A stretch of 64,000 bases of DNA from Pseudomonas sp. GV085 (lineage in GTDB: Bacteria > Pseudomonadota > Gammaproteobacteria > Pseudomonadales > Pseudomonadaceae), in assembly GCF_003050925.1 (NCBI RefSeq), contig NZ_QAOV01000013.1, positions 62,001 to 126,000 of the forward strand. The letters run 5' to 3'. Positions 8,863 to 17,672 of the stretch are shown in pieces. The first letter of the stretch is position 1. Each line of letters starts with the position of its first letter. The notes under the pieces were generated by a model. The model was not told the origin of the DNA. It ran no database searches and worked only from the letters and a program-made list of their open reading frames with translations. A program made the position numbers and the translations under genes.

Positions 8863-10206
8863 ATGCTGACCTGTTCCGTACACCCGCTGCCCTATCGCGC
8901 CAACCCCGCCGAGTACTTCGCGGCGATTCGCCATGCCCCCGGCGCCGTGCTGCTCGACAGCGGCCGCCCCAGTGCTGATCGCGGTCGCTATGACCTGCTC
9001 AGCGCCTGGCCACTGGAACAACTGACGGTATCGCCCGACGAAAGTGGCGACGCCTTCCTGCAACGCCTGCGCGACAACCTGACACGCCTGGGCGAAGCCA
9101 ATTTGCCCGCAGATTATGAGTTGCCGTTTGCCGGTGGGTTGATCGGCTACCTGAGTTACGACTTCGGCCGACATCTGGAGCGCCTGCCGAGCCAGGCACG
9201 GGACGACCTGCAACTGCCTGACGCACGTTTCGGCCTGTACGGCTGGGCATTGGTCAGCGATCACCTTTCGCTGACCAGTCAATTGGTGTTCCACCCGACA
9301 CTGTCCACCGGCGAACGCCAGCGCCTGATCGATCTGTTCAGCCAGCCTGCACCGGAAGTGGTCGCGCCCTTCAAACTGCTCACCTCGATAACTGCCGACT
9401 TGAGCGCTGACCAGTATCAACAGGCAATCGAGCGCATCCAGCAATACATCCAGGCCGGCGACTGTTACCAGGTCAACTTCGCCCAACGGTTTCGCGCACC
9501 CTGCCAAGGTGATCCGTGGGCCGCTTACTGTGCGCTGCGCGCAGCATGCCCGACGCCTTTTTCCGGTTTTCAGAGCCTGCCTGACGGCGATGCCGTACTC
9601 AGCCTGTCGCCGGAACGCTTCGTCAAAGTCAGCCAGGGTCATGTGGAAACCCGCCCGATCAAGGGCACTCGCCCGCGGGGCCTGACACCTGAGCAAGACG
9701 CCGCGAACGCCGCCGAACTGCTGGCCAGCCCCAAGGATCGCGCGGAAAACCTGATGATCGTCGACCTGCTGCGCAATGACCTCGGCCGGACCTGCCGCAC
9801 CGGTTCGGTTCGGGTGCCGGAACTGTTCAGCCTGGAAAGCTATCCGAACGTGCACCACCTGGTGAGCAGCGTGACCGGTGAACTGGCGGATGGGCGCGAT
9901 GCCCTGGACCTGATCGCCGGCAGCTTTCCCGGCGGTTCGATTACCGGCGCGCCAAAGATTCGCGCCATGCAGATCATCGATGAGCTGGAACCGACCCGAC
10001 GCGGACTGTATTGCGGTTCGTTGCTGTACCTGGACGTGCGCGGCGAGATGGACAGCTCCATCGCCATCCGCAGTTTGCTGGTCAAGGACGAGCAGGTGTG
10101 TTGCTGGGGCGGCGGCGGGATTGTCGCGGACTCGGAGTGGCAGGCTGAGTATCAGGAATCGATTACCAAGGTGAAGGTGTTGCTCGATACCCTGCAAAAC
10201 CTCTGA
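8863..10206 (+). CDS. pabB: Aminodeoxychorismate synthase component I
   Basis: With PabA it converts chorismate and glutamine to 4-amino-4-deoxychorismate in folate synthesis. The 447-residue protein has the anthranilate synthase I N-terminal domain (about 10-145) and the chorismate-binding domain (about 190-445). Motifs are PIKGTRPRG (near 265), DLLRNDLGRTC (near 303), GGSITGAPKIRAMQIIDELE (near 355) and GGGIVADSEWQAEY near the end. PIKGTRPRG and the length favour PabB over TrpE. A TACAAT at 8822-8827 may be its -10 box. It stands alone, followed by a degenerate REPIN. Confidence 0.93.
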   Translation: MLTCSVHPLPYRANPAEYFAAIRHAPGAVLLDSGRPSADRGRYDLLSAWPLEQLTVSPDESGDAFLQRLRDNLTRLGEANLPADYELPFAGGLIGYLSYDFGRHLERLPSQARDDLQLPDARFGLYGWALVSDHLSLTSQLVFHPTLSTGERQRLIDLFSQPAPEVVAPFKLLTSITADLSADQYQQAIERIQQYIQAGDCYQVNFAQRFRAPCQGDPWAAYCALRAACPTPFSGFQSLPDGDAVLSLSPERFVKVSQGHVETRPIKGTRPRGLTPEQDAANAAELLASPKDRAENLMIVDLLRNDLGRTCRTGSVRVPELFSLESYPNVHHLVSSVTGELADGRDALDLIAGSFPGGSITGAPKIRAMQIIDELEPTRRGLYCGSLLYLDVRGEMDSSIAIRSLLVKDEQVCCWGGGGIVADSEWQAEYQESITKVKVLLDTLQNL

Positions 10207-10217
10207 CACCCCTGCCC

Positions 10218-10333
10218 CTGTAGGAGCGAGCTTGCTCGCGATGGTCGTCAACGATAACGCGGCAAGCCTGATACCCCGCAGAGTTCTCAGGTTCATCGCG
10301 AGCAATCGAGCGTCGACCGGCTGCTCCTACAGG
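10218..10333. repeat. REPIN with degenerate right arm
   Basis: The left arm CTGTAGGAGCGAGCTTGCTC is intact. The right arm (10294-10333) is interrupted by altered bases before GCTCCTACAG. Its spacer contains GGTCGTCAACGATAACGCGG, shared with three other REPINs in the window. Confidence 0.85.
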
Positions 10334-10341
10334 GAATGTGA

Positions 10342-10959
10342 TTACAGGCTCAAGGTCCGGTTCGAAGCCTTGATGAACTCCTGCTTCAGCTCTTCAAACG
10401 TGTGCACCGCCGGGAACTGCGGGAACTGCGCAATCACGTTTTCCGGCGCATGGAACAGAATCCCGGCATCGGCCTCGCCCAGCATCGTGGTGTCGTTGTA
10501 GGAATCCCCCGCCGCGATCACCCGGTAGTAGAGGCTCTTGAAGGCCAGGACCGACTGACGCTTGGGATCTTTCTGACGCAACTGGTAACCAGTGACGCGC
10601 CCGCTGTCGTCGGTAATCAGACGATGGCAGAGCAAGGTCGGGAAGCCCAGTTGGCGCATCAGTGGCTGGGAGAACTCATAGAAGGTGTCCGACAGGATCA
10701 CTACCTGGAAGCGCTCGCGCAGCCAGTCGACGAACTCGATGGCGCCGTCCAGTGGCTTGAGCGTGGCGATCACTTCCTGAATGTCGGAAAGTTTCAGGCC
10801 GTGCTCGTCGAGAATCCGCAGGCGCTGCTTCATCAGCACGTCGTAGTCGGGAATGTCCCGAGTGGTGGCCCTGAGGGATTCGATCCCGGTTTTTTCGGCG
10901 AAGGCGATCCAGATTTCCGGAACCAGCACACCTTCAAGATCCAGACAGGCAATTTCCAC
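10342..10959 (-). CDS. thrH: Phosphoserine phosphatase / homoserine phosphotransferase ThrH
   Basis: A HAD-superfamily enzyme that in P. aeruginosa can dephosphorylate phosphoserine and phosphorylate homoserine. The 205-residue product starts MEIACLDLEGVLVPEIW, which carries the DLE variant of the HAD motif typical of ThrH. ILSDTFYEFSQPL (motif II), a Lys in RQKDPKRQS and AAGDSYNDTTML (motif IV) follow. The start is a GTG at 10959 with GGAG seven bases upstream. An upstream in-frame ATG at 11001 would add 14 unconserved residues. It is divergent from cysH. Confidence 0.92.
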   Translation of the reverse strand: MEIACLDLEGVLVPEIWIAFAEKTGIESLRATTRDIPDYDVLMKQRLRILDEHGLKLSDIQEVIATLKPLDGAIEFVDWLRERFQVVILSDTFYEFSQPLMRQLGFPTLLCHRLITDDSGRVTGYQLRQKDPKRQSVLAFKSLYYRVIAAGDSYNDTTMLGEADAGILFHAPENVIAQFPQFPAVHTFEELKQEFIKASNRTLSL

Positions 10960-11132
10960 AAGACACTCCCATTTGTATTGATTATTGAGTCGAGCGAGCA
11001 TAAAGCCTGCCGAACTCTAGCGACTCGGACCTGCCTGCGCAACGCAGAGGATGCCCCGGCCCGTGCAGCTTTTTGTTACCATCGACCCCATATAGAGCGC
11101 CCAGCGCCACCGACCTGTAGGAAGCCGCCCTG

Positions 11133-11873
11133 ATGAGCCCAACGTTCGACGTCGTGGAACTCGCCACGACCTATGCCAACAAATCCGCCCAGGACATCCT
11201 GAAGCTCGCGTTTGCCGAGTTCGGCGATGACCTGTGGATATCTTTCAGCGGCGCCGAGGACGTGGTGCTGGTGGACATGGCCTGGAAGCTGAACAAGAAC
11301 GTCAAGGTGTTCAGCCTCGACACCGGCCGCCTGCACCCCGAGACCTACCGCTTCATCGATCAGGTGCGCGAGCACTACAAGATCGACATCGAGCTGGTGT
11401 CGCCGGACCACACGAAACTTGAACCCTTCGTGAAGGAAAAAGGCCTGTTCAGCTTCTACAAGGATGGCCATGGCGAATGCTGCGGCATCCGCAAGATCGA
11501 ACCGCTGCGCCGCAAGTTGTGCGGCGTGAAAGCCTGGGCCACCGGCCAGCGCCGCGACCAGAGCCCCGGCACCCGCAGCGCCGTCGCGGTGTTGGAAATC
11601 GACACCGCGTTCTCCACCCCGGAACGCACCCTGTACAAGTTCAACCCGCTGGCGCAAATGACCAGCGAAGAGATCTGGGGCTACATCCGCATGCTGGAAC
11701 TGCCGTACAACAGCCTGCACGAACGCGGCTTCATCAGCATCGGCTGCGAACCCTGCACCCGCCCGGTACTGCCGAACCAGCATGAGCGCGAAGGCCGCTG
11801 GTGGTGGGAAGAAGCGACGCAGAAGGAATGCGGGCTGCATGCGGGGAATATCATCAGTAAATCCAAAGCGTAA
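11133..11873 (+). CDS. cysH: Assimilatory adenylylsulfate (APS) reductase
   Basis: It reduces adenosine 5'-phosphosulfate to sulfite and AMP with thioredoxin in sulfate assimilation. The 246-residue protein has the PP-loop-like SFSGAEDVVL (37-46), the substrate arm GRLHPETYRF, and four Fe-S cysteines as C116-C117 and C205xxC208. The catalytic Cys is in KECGLH (C233). The paired cysteines show the [4Fe-4S] APS type of Pseudomonas and plants, not the cluster-free PAPS reductase of enterobacteria. A REPIN follows the stop by six bases. Confidence 0.95.
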   Translation: MSPTFDVVELATTYANKSAQDILKLAFAEFGDDLWISFSGAEDVVLVDMAWKLNKNVKVFSLDTGRLHPETYRFIDQVREHYKIDIELVSPDHTKLEPFVKEKGLFSFYKDGHGECCGIRKIEPLRRKLCGVKAWATGQRRDQSPGTRSAVAVLEIDTAFSTPERTLYKFNPLAQMTSEEIWGYIRMLELPYNSLHERGFISIGCEPCTRPVLPNQHEREGRWWWEEATQKECGLHAGNIISKSKA

Positions 11874-11878
11874 ACCCA

Positions 11879-11980
11879 CTGTAGGAGCGAGCCTGCTCGC
11901 GATGGTCGCCAACGATAACGCGGGGTGCCTGATACCCCGCTGCGTTCTCGGGTTCATCGCGAGCAGGCTCGCTCCTACAG
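11879..11980. repeat. REPIN after cysH
   Basis: Perfect inverted arms CTGTAGGAGCGAGCCTGCTC and GAGCAGGCTCGCTCCTACAG flank a spacer that begins GGTCGCCAACGATAACGCGG, closely matching the spacer at 10240. It probably shapes the 3' end of cysH mRNA. Confidence 0.9.
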
Positions 11981-12431
11981 TGTTATCTGCAGCTTCAAAA
12001 AAATGTGTACACAGGAATGTCACCATCGGTGCCATTTATGTGTGCACTTTTAGTTTCAGCGCCCCAAAAAGTTACATCTCCTTTCTCATCACCTCGCCCA
12101 CATCTTCCCTCTCAAAAAATAAATACCTGTTCAATCGGTCAATTTAAATTTTCTATTTTTCAGTCAGTTATTCGTTTTCGATAACAAAACGAAATGAACA
12201 CTGGTTTTTATAGAATCGCGACTGGCATGGATCTGGCTTAAGTGCATACATGTTTTGTATACAATTAGATCAAAACATACACACACTTTAGATCCGCAAG
12301 CCTGAAGCGCCCTATCCCGTACAGGCTGCAGATGCCCCGTAACCAGTGATATTCGCCACCCGCGACGAAGATTTGTCGAGCCAACGCTCATGCACAGTCA
12401 TCGCGGCGTCGAGCATCAGGAGCCTGCCGGA
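11981..12431. promoter_or_regulatory. AT-rich control region upstream of the NCS1 transporter
   Basis: No gene is seen in this 451-base stretch, which looks clearly more AT-rich than its surroundings. It holds two perfect palindromes with a GTATAC/GTGTACAC-like core: TGTGTACACA at 12004-12013 and TTGTATACAA at 12255-12264. Related partial sites are TGTGTGCAC near 12038, GTGCATAC near 12243 and CATACACACAC near 12277. TTGTATACAA is the form expected for GntR (FCD) operators. No GntR gene lies beside it. Confidence 0.45.
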
Positions 12432-13973
12432 ATGCGTACTAGTCTCTCCAATAACAACATCGCGCTGGATCTACCCTCCTCCCATTCCACCCACACTGCC
12501 GACAACCAGGCGCATCAAGCCCCTGTCGTGCTCAGCCCCCGACTGCACAATAAGGATCTCGCCCCGACCAAGACCGAAGGCCGGCGCTGGGGTCGCTACA
12601 GCATCTTCGCCCTGTGGACCAACGACGTTCACAACATTGCCAACTACTCCTTCGCCATCGGTCTGTATGCTCTGGGCCTGGGCGGCTGGCAGATCCTGTT
12701 GTCCCTGGGGATCGGTGCAGCGCTGGTTTACTTCTTCATGAACCTGTCTGGCTATATGGGACAAAAGACCGGGGTACCGTTTCCGGTCATCAGCCGGATC
12801 AGTTTCGGCATTCACGGTGCGCAGATTCCTGCATTGATCCGCGCCGTGATCGCCATCGCTTGGTTCGGTATTCAGACGTACCTTGCGTCCGTGGTGTTTC
12901 GCGTGTTGTTGACAGCGGTCCATCCCGGGTTCGCCGACTACGACCACGACTCGATCCTCGGCCTGTCGACCCTGGGCTGGGTGTGTTTCGTCGCGATCTG
13001 GTTCGTACAACTGGCGATCCTCGCCTATGGCATGGAGATGGTGCGACGCTACGAGGCATTTGCCGGCCCGGTAATTCTGCTGACCGTCGCCGCCCTCGCC
13101 GCGTGGATGTACACCCAGGCCGATGCGACCATTGCCTGGTCGATCCGTGAGCCGCTGACTGGCGCTGAGATGTGGCGCAACATCTTTGCCGGTGGCGCGT
13201 TGTGGCTGGCGATCTACGGCACCTTGATCCTCAACTTCTGTGACTTCGCCCGCTCTTCGCCGTGCCGTAAAACCATCAAGGTCGGAAATTTCTGGGGCTT
13301 GCCGGTGAACATTCTGGTGTTCGCCAGCATCACCGTCCTGCTGTGCGGCGCGCAATTTCAGATCAATGGCCGGATCATCGAGAGCCCGACCGAAATCATC
13401 GCCTCGATCCCCAACACCTTCTTCCTGGTGCTCGGCTGCCTGGCGTTCCTGATCGTCACCGTGGCGGTGAACATCATGGCCAACTTCGTCGCCCCGGCGT
13501 TCGTGCTCAGCAACCTGGCGCCCAAGTACCTGACTTTCCGCCGCGCCGGGCTGATCAGCGCGACCATCGCCGTGCTGATCCTGCCGTGGAACCTCTACAA
13601 CAGCCCGCTGGTGATCGTGTACTTCCTGTCCGGCCTCGGTGCCCTGCTCGGCCCGTTGTACGGCGTGATCATGGTCGATTACTGGCTGGTGCGAAAAGGC
13701 CAGGTCAATGTACCGCAGCTGTACAGCGAAGACCCCAACGGCGCGTATTACTACAGTCGCGGGGTCAATTTACGCGCGGTGGCGGCGTTCATTCCTGCTG
13801 CTTTGATCGCCATCGTCCTGGCACTGGTGCCTGGGTTCCACAGCGTCTCGCCGTTCTCCTGGCTGATTGGTGCCGGCATCGCCGGGATGCTCTACCTGAT
13901 CATCGCCAAGCGCCAACCGCACTACGCCGATGTCAGCGGCGAAGCCATCGCGGTCGACAACGTCAGTCATTAA
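12432..13973 (+). CDS. NCS1-family nucleobase/hydantoin:cation symporter
   Basis: A predicted 12-TM inner-membrane symporter of 513 residues, of the family that takes up allantoin, hydantoins, cytosine or uracil. After a polar N-terminus of about 55 residues, the NCS1 signature appears in FALWTNDVHNIANYSFAIG (about 59-77), then FPVISRISFGIHGAQIPALI and NFCDFARSSP. The ATG at 12432 is preceded by AGGAG; an upstream ATG at 12390 was rejected for lack of a ribosome binding site. A racemase-family gene follows in the same direction, separated by a hairpin, which suggests a heterocyclic amide such as allantoin or a hydantoin as substrate (inference). Confidence 0.88.
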   Translation: MRTSLSNNNIALDLPSSHSTHTADNQAHQAPVVLSPRLHNKDLAPTKTEGRRWGRYSIFALWTNDVHNIANYSFAIGLYALGLGGWQILLSLGIGAALVYFFMNLSGYMGQKTGVPFPVISRISFGIHGAQIPALIRAVIAIAWFGIQTYLASVVFRVLLTAVHPGFADYDHDSILGLSTLGWVCFVAIWFVQLAILAYGMEMVRRYEAFAGPVILLTVAALAAWMYTQADATIAWSIREPLTGAEMWRNIFAGGALWLAIYGTLILNFCDFARSSPCRKTIKVGNFWGLPVNILVFASITVLLCGAQFQINGRIIESPTEIIASIPNTFFLVLGCLAFLIVTVAVNIMANFVAPAFVLSNLAPKYLTFRRAGLISATIAVLILPWNLYNSPLVIVYFLSGLGALLGPLYGVIMVDYWLVRKGQVNVPQLYSEDPNGAYYYSRGVNLRAVAAFIPAALIAIVLALVPGFHSVSPFSWLIGAGIAGMLYLIIAKRQPHYADVSGEAIAVDNVSH

Positions 13974-13980
13974 ACCTGTT

Positions 13981-14003
13981 GCAGCCCGGCATTGTCGGGC
14001 TGC
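13981..14003 (+). terminator. Intercistronic hairpin
   Basis: GCAGCCCG and CGGGCTGC form a perfect 8-bp stem with a 7-base loop between the transporter and the racemase-like gene. No U-tract follows, so it is more likely an mRNA-stability or partial attenuation element than a full terminator. Confidence 0.45.
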
Positions 14004-14029
14004 AGAACTACCTGCAATAAGGACTCCCC

Positions 14030-14758
14030 ATGCGCATTCTCGTGGTCAACGTCAACACCACCGAATCCATCACCCAGGCCATCGCCCGTTCGGCGCAAGC
14101 CGTCGCGTCGCCCGGCACGGAAATCGTCGGCCTCACCCCTTACTTCGGCGCCGACTCCATCGAAGGCAATTTCGAAAGCTACCTGGCGGCCATCGCGGTC
14201 ATGGACCGGGTGATGTCCTACGACCAGCCATTCGACGCCGTGATCCAGGCCGGCTATGGCGAGCATGGTCGTGAAGGCTTGCAGGAATTGCTCAACGTGC
14301 CGGTGGTCGACATCACTGATGCGGCCGCCAGCACGGCAATGTTCCTCGGTCACGCTTACTCCGTGGTCACCACCCTCGACCGCACCGTGCCGCTGATCGA
14401 AGATCGCCTCAAGCTCTCCGGCCTTTGGGACCGCTGCGCCTCGGTGCGCGCCAGTGGTTTGGCGGTGCTGGAACTGGAGCGCGAGCCGCAACGCGCATTG
14501 GAGGCCATCGTGCATCAGGCCGAATTGGCGGTGACCCAGGACAAGGCCGAAGTGATCTGCCTGGGCTGCGGCGGCATGGCCGGGCTGGACGAGCAGATTC
14601 GTCGGCGTACCGGGGTACCGGTGGTGGATGGTGTGACGGCGGCGGTGACCATCGCCGAATCGTTGGTACGGTTGGGGTTGTCGACCTCGAAGGTGCGGAC
14701 GTATGCGACGCCGCGGCCGAAGAAGATCATTGGCTGGCCGGGGCGGTTTGCCCGGTAG
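14030..14758 (+). CDS. Asp/Glu/hydantoin racemase superfamily protein, first catalytic Cys missing
   Basis: A 242-residue cytoplasmic enzyme of the Asp/Glu/hydantoin racemase fold, most like allantoin/hydantoin racemases (start MRILVVNVNTTESIT). Typical racemases use two cysteines. Here the second is present in CLGCGGMAG (C180), but the first motif reads VIQAGYGEHG with Gly at about 75 where Cys is expected. Arylmalonate decarboxylase, in the same fold, also has one Cys and a Gly at the other site. The enzyme could therefore be a decarboxylase or isomerase with a different chemistry (inference). It probably shares a transcript with the NCS1 transporter. Confidence 0.75.
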   Translation: MRILVVNVNTTESITQAIARSAQAVASPGTEIVGLTPYFGADSIEGNFESYLAAIAVMDRVMSYDQPFDAVIQAGYGEHGREGLQELLNVPVVDITDAAASTAMFLGHAYSVVTTLDRTVPLIEDRLKLSGLWDRCASVRASGLAVLELEREPQRALEAIVHQAELAVTQDKAEVICLGCGGMAGLDEQIRRRTGVPVVDGVTAAVTIAESLVRLGLSTSKVRTYATPRPKKIIGWPGRFAR

Positions 14759-14793
14759 ACCGCGTTATCGTTCATCGCGGTCTTGAGCCTGCC

Positions 14794-15717
14794 TCAAACC
14801 GCACTGAACCTCTGCCCCAACCCCTGCTCGATAAACTGCTCGATGACGAATTCGACAAACGCCCGGGTCTTGCCGGGCAGCAGTTTGTGTTCGGCGTAAT
14901 AGATAGAAATGTTGCCGTCGTCGACATACCAGTCCGGCAACACCCGCTGCAACGTCCCCACCTCCAGATAACCCACGGCGAACGGCATGCTCACCAAGGC
15001 AATGCCCAAACCCTGGCTCGCCGTGGCGCAGGCGGCTTCCGAATCGCTCATGGTCATCCGCGCCTTGAGGGTCAATGGACTGTGTTGCTGACTACGACTG
15101 GTCAACTGCCAGGAACGCACGCGACCGGTCTGCGGCGAGCGAATGAGGATGCCATCGTGATACTTGAGATCGTCCGGCTCGACGATTGCCTCCCGCGCCG
15201 CCAGATATTCGGCGCAAGCCACCAACACGCGATGGGCCGGTGTCAGCTTGCGTGCCACCACGCCCTGAGGCAGTTCGAATCCGCCGCCAATCGCGGCGTC
15301 GAAGCCTTGGGCAATCAGGTCGACCTGTCGGTTGTCGAAATGCCAGTCCGGGTTGATTGCCGGAAAGCGCCGCAGAAACTCCCCGAGCAACGGCACGATG
15401 TACAAGCGCCCGAACACCGTGCCCATGCTGACTTTTAATGTTCCGGCAGGACGCCCTCCGGCACTGGCGAGATTGGCCACGGCATTCTGGATGGTGTGCA
15501 GGCTGCCGCTGACTTCGCCGAGAAAAAGCTGGCCGGCTTCCGTGAGCGTCAGGCTGCGGGTGCTGCGCTGGAACAGCCTTACACCAAGGCGCGCCTCCAG
15601 TTTGGCAACGCTCTTGCCTACCGCCGCCGGTGTCAGGCTCAGACGCCGCGCGGCTTCGGCGAAGCTGCCGACCTCAGCGCTGCGCACAAAGCATTCGATA
15701 CTGCTGAAGGTTTCCAT
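14794..15717 (-). CDS. LysR-family transcriptional regulator
   Basis: A 307-residue LysR regulator with an N-terminal winged helix (about 1-60: SFAEAARRLSLTPAAVGKSV) and a periplasmic-binding-like effector domain (about 88-295). It is divergent from an SDR gene across 124 bases that contain repeated GGTYTACACAG motifs, so it most likely controls that gene (inference). ATG at 15717 chosen; a GTG three codons upstream is possible. Its 3' end lies 35 bases from the convergent racemase-like gene. Confidence 0.88.
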   Translation of the reverse strand: METFSSIECFVRSAEVGSFAEAARRLSLTPAAVGKSVAKLEARLGVRLFQRSTRSLTLTEAGQLFLGEVSGSLHTIQNAVANLASAGGRPAGTLKVSMGTVFGRLYIVPLLGEFLRRFPAINPDWHFDNRQVDLIAQGFDAAIGGGFELPQGVVARKLTPAHRVLVACAEYLAAREAIVEPDDLKYHDGILIRSPQTGRVRSWQLTSRSQQHSPLTLKARMTMSDSEAACATASQGLGIALVSMPFAVGYLEVGTLQRVLPDWYVDDGNISIYYAEHKLLPGKTRAFVEFVIEQFIEQGLGQRFSAV

Positions 15718-15737
15718 AGGAGCCACTATAAACTTTT

Positions 15738-15773
15738 GGTTTACACAGACTATCGCAACTATGGTCTACACAG
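15738..15773. promoter_or_regulatory. Direct repeats in LysR/SDR divergent promoter
   Basis: GGTTTACACAG (15738-15748) and GGTCTACACAG (15763-15773) are direct repeats whose starts are 25 bases apart, with an ACTAT-CGCA-ACTAT segment between. This could be the binding region of the adjacent LysR protein. Confidence 0.4.
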
Positions 15774-15841
15774 CATGGAATCCTGAATCGATACTAGCCT
15801 CCATCAACCGGGACATCTCGCCTCGGGACTTGGAGATCAAC

Positions 15842-16588
15842 ATGACTACTCAGAACCTCAGCGGCAAAGTGGCATTGATTCAAGGTGGTTCCCGCGGCAT
15901 CGGCGCAGCTATCGTCAAGCGCCTGGCTGCTGAAGGCGCGACCGTTGCCTTCACCTATGTCAGCTCCACGGCGAAAGCTGAAGAACTGCAAGACAGCATC
16001 ACCACCAAAGGCGGCAAGGCCCTGGCCATCAAGGCCGACAGCGCCGACGCCGACGCCATTCGCGGCGCCGTGTCCGCCACGGTAGACGCTTTCGGTCGCC
16101 TGGATATCCTGGTCAACAATGCCGGCGTACTGGCCGTCGCACCGCTGGCCGAGTTCAAACTCGAAGACTTTGACCAGACCCTGGCCATCAACGTGCGCAG
16201 CGTGTTCATCGCCACCCAGGCCGCCGCCAAATACATGACCGAAGGCGGACGCATCATCAACATCGGCAGCACCAACGCCGACCGCATGCCCTTCGCCGGT
16301 GGCGGCCCATACGCCATGAGCAAGTCGGCACTGGTCGGCCTGACCAAAGGCCTGGCCCGCGATCTCGGCCCGCAAGGCATCACCATCAATAACGTGCAAC
16401 CGGGCCCGGTCGATACCGACATGAACCCGGCACACGGTGACTTTGCGGAAAGCCTGATCCCGTTGATGGCCGTGGGCCGCTACGGCAAGGCCGAAGAAAT
16501 CGCCAGTTTCGTCGCCTATCTTGTCAGCCCTGAAGCCGGCTACATCACAGGGGCCAGCCTGACCATCGACGGTGGCTTTGGCGCCTGA
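15842..16588 (+). CDS. SDR-family oxidoreductase (BdcA-like)
   Basis: A 248-residue classical short-chain dehydrogenase. The cofactor motif GGSRGIG is at 15-21, NNAG near 92-95, and the catalytic Ser143, Tyr157 and Lys161 are in GSTN and YAMSK. The C-terminal half (DRMPFAGG, GITINNVQPGPVDTDMNPA, TIDGGFGA) resembles E. coli BdcA, a c-di-GMP-binding SDR linked to biofilm dispersal. That is family similarity from memory, not proof of function. Generic annotation as 3-oxoacyl-ACP reductase is also possible. Start ATG at 15842; the longer open frame upstream runs through the LysR gene and was rejected. Confidence 0.85.
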   Translation: MTTQNLSGKVALIQGGSRGIGAAIVKRLAAEGATVAFTYVSSTAKAEELQDSITTKGGKALAIKADSADADAIRGAVSATVDAFGRLDILVNNAGVLAVAPLAEFKLEDFDQTLAINVRSVFIATQAAAKYMTEGGRIINIGSTNADRMPFAGGGPYAMSKSALVGLTKGLARDLGPQGITINNVQPGPVDTDMNPAHGDFAESLIPLMAVGRYGKAEEIASFVAYLVSPEAGYITGASLTIDGGFGA

Positions 16589-16611
16589 TTCGTGTCAGCC
16601 AACTGCAATAA

Positions 16612-16702
16612 CTGTGGGAGCGAGCCTGCTCGCGAAGAGGGAGTATCAGACACGTTGATGTTGCCTGAAACACCGCTTTCGCGAGCAGGCTCGCTCCCAC
16701 AC
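16612..16702. repeat. REPIN between SDR and HAD genes
   Basis: Inverted arms of the GTGGGAGCGAGCCTGCTCGC type lie between convergent genes. The spacer contains GTTGATGTTGCCTGA, related to the spacer of the REPIN at 53272. Confidence 0.9.
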
Positions 16703-16728
16703 TTGCCAGTGTCGACCCGTCTTTTTAG

Positions 16729-17424
16729 TTAGGCCCATTCCAGCGTCGGCAATCCAAATTCGCCCGGCTCGAACGCCTTCAACGTACGAAGAATGCCATC
16801 GGCGTGTGCGTACCTGGCATCGGCCATCGCCGCATCCGGAATTGCAATCGCCGTCATCCCCGCTGCTTTCGCCGCCGTAACACCAAAGGGCGAATCCTCG
16901 AACACCAGGCAATCTTCAGGTGCAACACGCAGACGCCGCGCCGCCGTCAGGAAAATATCCGGTGCCGGTTTGGCGGCACCCACCTCGGGGTCATCGGCAG
17001 TGACGATGAAGTCGAACAAGGCGAACCAGTCGCGGTGCAGGGTGGTTTTCTGGCCGAACGACTGGCTCGAAGAACTAGTGCCCACGGCAATGGGAATGTT
17101 GTTGGCCTTCAGATGCCGTACCAGTTCCTGTGCACCAGGCATCGCTTGCGCTGTAGGAAAGCGCTCGCGCATCAACGGCTCACGGATTACCAGAAACTCT
17201 TGTGCCGTAATCGGCAAATCCAGCGCTTCAACCACATAGCGCGCCAGATCGCCCGCGCCCCGGCCAATGATGTTCTGTTTGATGCTCCAGTCGAAGGTTC
17301 GACCGTAACGCGCGGCGATGATGGACGTGACTTCGGTGTAGATGCCCTCCGTGTCCAGCAACAAGCCGTCCATATCGAAAATCACGGCCTTGATCGGGCC
17401 GAATGCTTTCAGTGGTGCATTCAT
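16729..17424 (-). CDS. HAD-IA family hydrolase
   Basis: A 231-residue haloacid dehalogenase-like phosphatase resembling the beta-phosphoglucomutase / pseudouridine-5'-phosphatase group. Motif I FDMDGLLLDTE has nucleophile D17 and acid D19. A helical cap follows (about 28-90), then motif II VGTSSSSQSF, Lys in GAAKPAPDIF, and motif IV VFEDSPFGVTAA. Substrate unknown, probably a phosphosugar or nucleotide. ATG at 17424; the longer frame starting at 17598 was rejected because family similarity begins only at the chosen Met. Confidence 0.88.
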   Translation of the reverse strand: MNAPLKAFGPIKAVIFDMDGLLLDTEGIYTEVTSIIAARYGRTFDWSIKQNIIGRGAGDLARYVVEALDLPITAQEFLVIREPLMRERFPTAQAMPGAQELVRHLKANNIPIAVGTSSSSQSFGQKTTLHRDWFALFDFIVTADDPEVGAAKPAPDIFLTAARRLRVAPEDCLVFEDSPFGVTAAKAAGMTAIAIPDAAMADARYAHADGILRTLKAFEPGEFGLPTLEWA

Positions 17425-17672
17425 CGCATCTGATCCGTTTTCCAAGGCATCCCGGCCGACGCAGCTGAGGCCGACTCCCGGATGGATTAAAGGATTCAGC
17501 AGCATAGCGAGCGCCGCTGGCTTAGAGCAACGATGAAATCCTGATCCATGTCGAATGGCACTGCGTGATTTGGTGAATCGCCCTACAGAAAACGCCAACT
17601 TTCCCGACTTCTTTCCTTGAAAATCCTCCGCAGAGTTTTACGTCCCACATTCCGCCAAGCGAAAGTCTGCAG

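Noticed and set aside
15332..15841. N-terminal extension of the SDR protein
   Set aside because: It is the complement of the LysR gene; the SDR fold starts at 15842.
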